A stretch of DNA of 9,904 nucleotides. Source: Candidatus Gastranaerophilales bacterium (lineage in GTDB: Bacteria; Cyanobacteriota; Vampirovibrionia; Gastranaerophilales; Gastranaerophilaceae). The notes beneath the pieces were generated by a model that was given only the letters and a program-made list of their open reading frames with translations, made no database searches and was not told where the DNA came from. Shown piece after piece: positions 5,889 through 9,904 of the stretch (position 1 is its first letter; every line of letters begins with the position of its first letter). The stretch is taken from the NCBI GenBank assembly GCA_944323495.1, contig CALUSZ010000029.1, positions 1-9,904 on the forward strand, read 5' to 3'. The position numbers were made by a program, and so were the translations under genes.

Positions 5889-5916
5889 ATTATAACTTAT
5901 TTCTTATCTATTTCAA
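5889..5916 (-). promoter_or_regulatory. minus-strand promoter for a putative antisense RNA
   Basis: On the minus strand TTGAAA (complement of 5911-5916), a 16-bp spacer and TATAAT (complement of 5889-5894) form a near-consensus sigma70 promoter. Transcription would begin near 5882, run leftward through the terminator stem and antisense to the whole peptide gene. No leftward gene lies within reach, which favours an RNA product. A weak possible end is the hairpin 5667-5671 with 5678-5682. Confidence 0.5.
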
Positions 5917-6027
5917 GTGGTTTATTAAATATTTTTAATGTTATTTTACCCTTAATTGGATAATTATACCCCTTAAAAAGTTAAACACCTCTCTGTGCGA
6001 GGGTTTTAATAGTGGGGCGGGTAGTGT

Positions 6028-6175
6028 GGGATTGTCTTGACCTGTTCGCATTAAATGTGTCTTCGGTTTTTGCTTCTAAGAATGAAATTCATAGAAGCAA
6101 AATACCTTCGCACTCTGCTCACAGGTCGCTTGAACCCAGACAGACCTTACGGTCTGTTGTGTTCTTTAAATCCCA
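6028..6175 (+). ncRNA. nested inverted-repeat cluster, candidate structured RNA or DNA site
   Basis: Pairings seen: tgggatt 6028-6034 with aatccca 6169-6175 (7 bp, closes the whole region); gacctgt 6040-6046 with acaggtc 6121-6127 (7 bp); ttttgcttcta 6068-6078 with tagaagcaaaa 6092-6102 (11 bp, continued inside by gaat/attc and outside by ggt/acc with a one-base bulge); acagacc 6140-6146 with ggtctgt 6151-6157 (7 bp, loop ttac). All are nested without conflict, so a single multibranched fold of about 148 nt is possible, ending 15 bp before a 16-bp hairpin. A GTG-initiated frame through here (6012-6245) shows no protein-like features. Alternatives are an att, oriT-like or replication site, where hairpins act as DNA. 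Confidence 0.35.
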
Positions 6176-6189
6176 AAAACACCAAATAA

Positions 6190-6225
6190 TAAAATACCTG
6201 ATAACTCTTGTTATCAGGTATTTTA
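6190..6225. terminator. perfect 16-bp hairpin, probable bidirectional terminator
   Basis: taaaatacctgataac (6190-6205) and gttatcaggtatttta (6210-6225) are exact inverted repeats with loop TCTT. The A-rich left and T-rich right arm ends would serve as a U-tract in either direction, typical of bidirectional terminators, though the stem is only moderately GC-rich. Confidence 0.6.
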
Positions 6226-6332
6226 TGGGGCAAGCAATGGGTTGAACTTCGAACCTTATTGTGTGAAGTTAGCTCATTACTCACTACATGATGAGTATAG
6301 TATTAATACAATTAAAATGCTACTTCAACTCG

Positions 6333-6521
6333 AATAAATAACTATCACTTTTGAATAACTATCAAGTTATATCTGGTTTTGAAGTTAATTCATTTTTTTA
6401 ATCAATTCTACATAAGAATAAATAGATTAAAGGAATAAGTAGAATAAAGAATTAATAGAATTATTTATAACAAATTAAAATAAATAGAACTAATAATATA
6501 TCAAAATAATTCTATTATTTC
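6333..6521. repeat. iteron-like short direct repeats in an AT-rich tract
   Basis: aataactatca occurs at 6337-6347 and 6354-6364, 17 bp apart. A second series with consensus GAATAAATAGA occurs at 6416-6426, 6433-6443 (one change), 6449-6459 (one change) and 6478-6488 (one change), with starts 17, 16 and 29 bp apart. An inverted related copy is GAAATAATAGA on the minus strand (6511-6521). tagaattattt (6456-6466) is inverted at 6504-6514. Spacing near two helical turns in very AT-rich DNA upstream of a large unknown gene is reminiscent of plasmid iterons or partition/regulator sites. Low-complexity AT bias could also generate this. Confidence 0.35.
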
Positions 6522-6526
6522 GTTAT

Positions 6527-6549
6527 TCTTAGATACTAAGTATCTAAGA
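6527..6549. repeat. 10-bp palindrome, candidate operator
   Basis: tcttagatac (6527-6536) and gtatctaaga (6540-6549) are exact inverted repeats with centre TAA; each half also contains overlapping TAGATAC/GTATCTA units. It lies about 170 bp upstream of the 447-aa gene and just after the iteron-like series. No T-tract follows, so a protein-binding site is more likely than a terminator. Confidence 0.45.
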
Positions 6550-6618
6550 TGAAAAAGAAGAAGAAGGGATTATTCCGCCACACCTTGAGATTATATTTTA
6601 GTTTGAAATATATACTCT

Positions 6619-6657
6619 TGGTTGTTGATAAGGTGGAGTAATATATATTCCACCTTA
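6619..6657 (+). promoter_or_regulatory. possible promoter overlapped by an inverted repeat, upstream of the 447-aa gene
   Basis: TTGGTT (6619-6624), a 17-bp spacer and TATATA (6642-6647) is a plausible but weak promoter. taaggtgga (6629-6637) and tccacctta (6649-6657) are perfect 9-bp inverted repeats flanking the -10 box, suiting an operator or an early leader hairpin. The leader would continue to the agagagga ribosome site at 6708-6715. Confidence 0.35.
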
Positions 6658-6722
6658 ATTTATTTAAACCGAAGTAGGAGAGTTTATATTTTAGTGTATA
6701 CAACAACAGAGAGGAATATATA

Positions 6723-8066
6723 ATGAAAGTAAAAACTTATGACGAAGAAATAGCGTATATTACACGCAAATTACAAGCACTTATTAATTCAGGTTATGTT
6801 ATCAAAGATAACATTGGAAAACCTATTATATCAGCACATCAGGCAGCGACTGATTTATACAGTTCTGTTTCAAAGATATATACATTAACCATGCCAGATG
6901 ACCATAAATGCTGTTGCATAAAGTGGTCAAATATGGCAATCAAGCTAATTAAACCTTATATAAAAAACAAGTTTTTCATAGAACAATGGACATCAAATTC
7001 TCACTATGTGCTGGTAGATAGTTCAATGACAGAACAATTACAGCAGCTTCAACCTATTGAAGATATTACAGTAGTTGATACCTTTGAATTAGAGTTCACG
7101 AAGTCAACCTTGCCGACCTACTCAAACAGAGCTTCGCTCTTTACTGTAAATACGGCACCAGTCTTAGCACCTAAAGAATTGGACAAAGTCCTATCTTTAT
7201 CGGAGCGTATTCTAGTAAACCAAAACAACTATTTCCTACTATCCAATTCAATAACACACACATATAATGCCCCTATGACAATTATTCGTATATTAGGCGA
7301 GAATGTGATATCATTGAATGCACTGAATTTGCTGGAGTTGATACTAACTTACGCAACTAACAGTTCTGCTGTCTTTAGGGATAAAACAGATGAGCTCAAA
7401 CCATTCATAATACCTTTTGAATTCTTTAGTAATGATGACTTTGAACTTAATCAGTCAATTGATGAAATATCATCATCTCTGACAGAACTTCAAGCTATTA
7501 ATTTGGTTAATTCTTATAAGTTTATCCCGGAAATTGTAGCATTTGAAATTGTATCAAATGTTATAACTAAGTCTATCAAGCAATACTCATATACGCAGCC
7601 TATAGGGTATTACAAATCACTGAAATTGCACCAGCAGGATTACTGTTATACCTTTGTTAACTACCTACAATATGTTTCAAATATCAAATATTCGACAAAA
7701 TCAGCAGTAGCTGAAAATGTCGAAGCACAAGACATAAGGAAGGCTGAGAAACTGACAATCTGTTTGTCATCGTTATTATATAACCTTGGGCAACATAAAT
7801 ATATTCAAGACCATACCAGAATAGCACAGGTGCTTAATAACTTGTATCAAGCTGGCATGAAAGCATTCTTGTTAAAACAAACACCTTTTGAAATAAATAA
7901 TAGTGCTGTAAAAGATATGCTTTCGCATAAAGATAGCTTACATAAATACTTTATACTTGATACCGAAGAAAAAATGAAAGTTAAATTTGAAGCATACAAG
8001 GAATTGGTAACATTAGTGAACCTCGATATAATATCTTCACAATACCGAAAATTAGTACAGCGTTAG
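6723..8066 (+). CDS. 447-aa protein of unknown function
   Basis: ATG 6723 is well placed after agagagga (6708-6715). The 447-aa product is predicted mainly helical and soluble, without signal peptide or membrane helix. I recognise no family motif: no Walker boxes, HNH, DDE, HUH or tyrosine-recombinase signature. Visible features are a CCC triplet near residue 64 (DDHKCCCIKW), a Gln-rich patch (TEQLQQLQPIE, about 103-113), and a charged helical C-terminus ending in QYRKLVQR. Upstream lie iteron-like repeats and two palindromes, which would suit an element-borne replication initiator or regulator, but that is context only. It is followed at 38 and 13 bp gaps by two small genes on the same strand, so a three-gene operon is likely. 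A truncated hsdR downstream suggests an accessory or defence-type island. Confidence 0.75.
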   Translation: MKVKTYDEEIAYITRKLQALINSGYVIKDNIGKPIISAHQAATDLYSSVSKIYTLTMPDDHKCCCIKWSNMAIKLIKPYIKNKFFIEQWTSNSHYVLVDSSMTEQLQQLQPIEDITVVDTFELEFTKSTLPTYSNRASLFTVNTAPVLAPKELDKVLSLSERILVNQNNYFLLSNSITHTYNAPMTIIRILGENVISLNALNLLELILTYATNSSAVFRDKTDELKPFIIPFEFFSNDDFELNQSIDEISSSLTELQAINLVNSYKFIPEIVAFEIVSNVITKSIKQYSYTQPIGYYKSLKLHQQDYCYTFVNYLQYVSNIKYSTKSAVAENVEAQDIRKAEKLTICLSSLLYNLGQHKYIQDHTRIAQVLNNLYQAGMKAFLLKQTPFEINNSAVKDMLSHKDSLHKYFILDTEEKMKVKFEAYKELVTLVNLDIISSQYRKLVQR

Positions 8067-8104
8067 GAATTATAATGCCTGTTGTTGCAGGCAAGGAGAT
8101 TAAA

Positions 8105-8293
8105 ATGGATAAGTATAATCAAGATGATTATGATTTTATTGAAGATGAAGAATTTCAAGCGTTTCTTCAAAGTAAGTTAAAGGGTAGGTTTCTACCTTTT
8201 AATAGGTTTATGACTGTACTTAACAGATGTAAGAAAGAGTACATTTTCTACGTAAATCATAAGTATTTGTACATAAACAGATCGTTAGATTAG
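8105..8293 (+). CDS. 62-aa protein of unknown function
   Basis: The ATG at 8105 has aaggag (8093-8098) 6 nt upstream and is preferred over the in-frame ATG at 8075, which has no ribosome site and whose first codons fall in a hairpin (gcctg 8077-8081 with caggc 8088-8092). The product begins with an acidic stretch (MDKYNQDDYDFIEDEEF) and turns basic and aromatic (KGRFLPFNRF, CKKEYIFYVNHKYLY). The charge split suggests a small binding protein or antitoxin-like partner, but nothing names it. It is second in the apparent operon with the 447-aa gene. Its stop codon overlaps the ribosome site of the next gene (TAGGAG), indicating coupling. Confidence 0.65.
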   Translation: MDKYNQDDYDFIEDEEFQAFLQSKLKGRFLPFNRFMTVLNRCKKEYIFYVNHKYLYINRSLD

Positions 8294-8306
8294 GAGAAAA
8301 TTAAAA

Positions 8307-8522
8307 ATGGATGATTATCAAAAAAGACTTGATACTATGAAGGCAATATTAAAAGCTAACCTAGAGAAAAAGAAGCAAGAACAACAAAAGAACAAAGTTG
8401 TTAAAACTTCAAATGTTGATACAGCTCCAACTCCAATAGAGAAAGCGAATGCTCTAAAGAAAAAAGAGTCCAGTAAATACACCTCTTATATAGCTTCTAA
8501 GTTGCTTCCCGGTATCGACTAA
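8307..8522 (+). CDS. 71-aa lysine-rich protein of unknown function
   Basis: ATG 8307 follows aggag (8292-8296) by 10 nt. The product has an N-terminal charged helix (DDYQKRLDTMKAILKANLEK then KKQEQQKNK), likely coiled coil, a short Thr/Pro linker (about 37-44) and a C-terminal segment ending SSKYTSYIASKLLPGID. Highly basic and low in hydrophobic residues, it could bind nucleic acid or an acidic partner such as the acidic-start 62-aa protein encoded immediately before it; this is inference. It is the last gene of the three-gene operon. No terminator is obvious before the next promoter at 8548. Confidence 0.65.
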   Translation: MDDYQKRLDTMKAILKANLEKKKQEQQKNKVVKTSNVDTAPTPIEKANALKKKESSKYTSYIASKLLPGID

Positions 8523-8547
8523 GCAAACCTCAAATGTATAAAAGGAA

Positions 8548-8576
8548 TTAATTCCAGTCATAGAGAGTGCTATAAT
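8548..8576 (+). promoter_or_regulatory. extended -10 promoter upstream of hsdR
   Basis: TG-C-TATAAT (8568-8576) is an extended -10 element with a weak TTAATT (8548-8553) 17 bp upstream. Transcription would begin near 8583 at the hairpin 8579-8611, leaving a leader of about 165 nt before hsdR. Confidence 0.55.
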
Positions 8577-8578
8577 GA

Positions 8579-8623
8579 GTCCACCATGCCTGTGTTATAG
8601 ACGTGGTGGACGATGCTGGCATG
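8579..8623 (+). promoter_or_regulatory. leader hairpin with an alternative pairing
   Basis: gtccaccatg (8579-8588) pairs with cgtggtggac (8602-8611), 10 bp with one G-U pair and a 13-nt loop. catgcc (8585-8590) can instead pair with ggcatg (8618-8623), which is incompatible with the first stem. It sits at the expected start of the hsdR transcript or could be a short RNA of its own. No T-tract follows either stem. Confidence 0.4.
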
Positions 8624-8669
8624 AAAACATTAATTTAGATTATATTTCCTCATATACCACTTATCTTAT

Positions 8670-8720
8670 AAAGTTTTAAAACTTTGAAGATTATTCTTAA
8701 CGCTCTTGTTCATGTTAAGA
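8670..8720. repeat. 16-bp palindrome and second inverted repeat in the hsdR leader
   Basis: aaagttttaaaacttt (8670-8685) is a perfect palindrome. tcttaac (8695-8701) and gttaaga (8714-8720) are a 7-bp inverted repeat 27 bp before the hsdR start. Either may be a regulator-binding site or an RNA structure near the ribosome site (aaggag, 8734-8739). Confidence 0.35.
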
Positions 8721-8747
8721 TAAAGATGTTATCAAGGAGTGTTAGGA

Positions 8748-9824
8748 ATGTCTTATCAAAGTGAAGCAGAGCTGGAAAAACAACTTATAGCAAAGTTACA
8801 GACACAAGGTTATACTTATGTTCGTTTGAACGAATACAAAGACCTTGAAGCTAACTTTAGAGTACAGCTAAACCTATTGAACAAGAATGTTCTTGAAGGT
8901 AAAGACCTCTCTGACAAGGAATTTGAACGAGTATTAACATACTTGAACGGTAAGACTGTTTATCAATCTGCTAAACAGCTTAGAGATAAGTTTGTACTGG
9001 ATAGAGATGACGGAACTCAAGTGTATCTATATTTCCTTGATGAAGCACCTGAGAATAATACATATCAAGTTACTAATCAAGTTACTGTTCAAGGTAAATA
9101 TGTTAACCGTTATGATGTTACAATCCTTATAAACGGTTTACCATTGATTCAGATTGAACTTAAAAGACGTGGAGTTGATATAAATAGAGCTATCGACCAG
9201 ATTGACCGATACAGACTTCATTCCTTCAAAGAATTATTTAAGTATATCCAGATATTTGTTGTTTCTAATGGAGTTGAAACCAGATACTTTGCTAACACCA
9301 ATGAAGCCAGAATATTGAAGTCTCTGACGTTCTATTGGACTAAAGAAGATAACGAACGTATTAACATACTTGATAACTTCTCATCTGCTTTCCTTGAAAA
9401 GAATCGACTTTTAAAAATGCTAACTAAGTACATGGTTATAAATGATACAGACAAAAACCTTATTGTAATGAGACCGTATCAAGTATATGCAACAGAAGCT
9501 CTTATGCGTCAAGCCTTGAATACTAATTCTAACGGTTATATATGGCATACTACAGGTTCAGGTAAAACCCTGACTAGCTGGAAATGTGCTAACTTATTGA
9601 AGAAAGAACCTAGTATATCAAAAGTCTTCTTCTTAATTGACAGAAAAGACCTTGATACACAAACAACAGAGGAGTTTAATAAGTTCGAGAAGGACTGTGT
9701 TGATAATACTGACGATACAAAAGTTCTTGTTGAACAAATGAAGAACCCTAATAAGAAACTGATTGTGACAACAATTCAGAAAATGCTCATGTACGGTAAA
9801 GAAGCAAGCAACCGAAAACAATAG
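8748..9824 (+). CDS. hsdR: N-terminal third of type I restriction enzyme HsdR, prematurely ended
   Basis: ATG 8748 has aaggag 8 nt upstream; a GTG at 8739 overlaps that site and is rejected. The 358-aa product opens SYQSEAELEKQL, typical of HsdR. The PD-(D/E)xK nuclease domain is complete: D123 (RYDVTILINGLPLI), E137 and K139 (IELKRRG), and the Q151xxxY155 motif (QIDRY). The SF2 motor begins with MRPYQVYATEAL (241-252), Walker A TTGSGKT (268-274), motif Ia LIDRKDLDTQ (297-306), and motif Ib IVTTIQK (339-345). The protein then leaves the expected sequence and stops at 9822-9824, before the DEAD box (usually DECHRS). Full HsdR is about 1000 aa and works with HsdM and HsdS, absent here. It is almost certainly non-functional for restriction; a stable nuclease fragment is conceivable. 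No second frame continues the motor. Confidence 0.88.
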   Translation: MSYQSEAELEKQLIAKLQTQGYTYVRLNEYKDLEANFRVQLNLLNKNVLEGKDLSDKEFERVLTYLNGKTVYQSAKQLRDKFVLDRDDGTQVYLYFLDEAPENNTYQVTNQVTVQGKYVNRYDVTILINGLPLIQIELKRRGVDINRAIDQIDRYRLHSFKELFKYIQIFVVSNGVETRYFANTNEARILKSLTFYWTKEDNERINILDNFSSAFLEKNRLLKMLTKYMVINDTDKNLIVMRPYQVYATEALMRQALNTNSNGYIWHTTGSGKTLTSWKCANLLKKEPSISKVFFLIDRKDLDTQTTEEFNKFEKDCVDNTDDTKVLVEQMKNPNKKLIVTTIQKMLMYGKEASNRKQ

Positions 9825-9860
9825 ATAGACCGCCAGCACTACACTATTCCGAACCAAAGA

Positions 9861-9904
9861 CCAAAAGATAAGCATTTTGAGAAAATCTAAACTTTTGGAT
9901 TTTC
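9861..9904. repeat. overlapping inverted repeats at the window end
   Basis: ccaaaag (9861-9867) with cttttgg (9892-9898), and gaaaatcta (9881-9889) with tggattttc (9896-9904, one G-U) are competing stems just after the hsdR break. They may mark the edge of an inserted or recombined segment, but the window ends here. Confidence 0.3.

Noticed and set aside
5689..6148. Ten-base direct repeat gacagacctt at 5689-5698 and 6139-6148 as possible att sites
   Set aside because: Too short, and no integrase gene or tRNA end is present to support it.
6012..6245. A 77-codon GTG-initiated frame
   Set aside because: It runs through several perfect hairpins, has no ribosome site and reads as low-quality protein sequence.
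6230..6300. A tRNA-like segment on the minus strand (ggttcgaagttcaaccc, ctcat/atgag stems)
   Set aside because: No 5-bp T-stem forms around a 7-base loop, no acceptor partner exists, and the anticodon arm cannot be built. At most it is a decayed remnant.
6549..6641. A 30-codon frame starting MKKKKKGLFRH with a hydrophobic segment
   Set aside because: No ribosome site precedes it and it begins inside a palindrome. It is too short to support without conservation.
1..9904. CRISPR arrays, rRNA and retron or group II intron signatures
   Set aside because: No regularly spaced repeats of CRISPR length, no rRNA sequence and no reverse transcriptase motif were seen.

Overview
The window is AT-rich DNA from an uncultured bacterium. 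My best guess is a gut-type Gastranaerophilales (Vampirovibrionia/'Melainabacteria'). This rests on the base composition, on recalled resemblance of the first (partial) protein to a coiled-coil family common in that group, and on agagagg-type ribosome sites. No rRNA, tRNA or marker gene is present to prove it.

Left two thirds (1-5487) are chromosome-like. In order: the C-terminal end of a coiled-coil protein; a candidate structured RNA with a terminator; two overlapping genes for exported proteins (a zinc-peptidase-fold protein that lost its HExxH histidines, and an unknown secreted protein); a leftward PIG-L/LmbE-type deacetylase; a rightward GT4 glycosyltransferase; and a LemA gene followed by the broken start of what looks like a DUF3137-type membrane protein. 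The deacetylase and glycosyltransferase are divergent neighbours and plausibly both act on sugars, but nothing shows a shared product. Five copies of a short dispersed repeat ending in GCGGAGAACTGCTTTATTT lie between these genes. One copy is a 150-bp element with 21-bp terminal inverted repeats, sitting where the LemA partner gene is truncated.

The middle (5488-6722) has no long gene but is dense in signals. There is a 29-codon hydrophobic peptide gene with a nearly perfect Shine-Dalgarno sequence, a sequestering leader, a strong terminator and an opposing promoter positioned for an antisense RNA: a candidate type I toxin-antitoxin locus. It is followed by a nested set of inverted repeats that could fold as a structured RNA, a perfect 16-bp hairpin, an AT-rich tract with iteron-like repeats, and two palindromes.

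The right third (6723-9904) looks like an accessory island or integrated element. It has an unrecognised 447-aa protein, two unrecognised small proteins in the same apparent operon, then, behind its own extended -10 promoter and a leader hairpin, the N-terminal third of a type I restriction HsdR subunit. HsdR keeps its nuclease motifs and Walker A but stops before the DEAD box, and no hsdM or hsdS is in the window.
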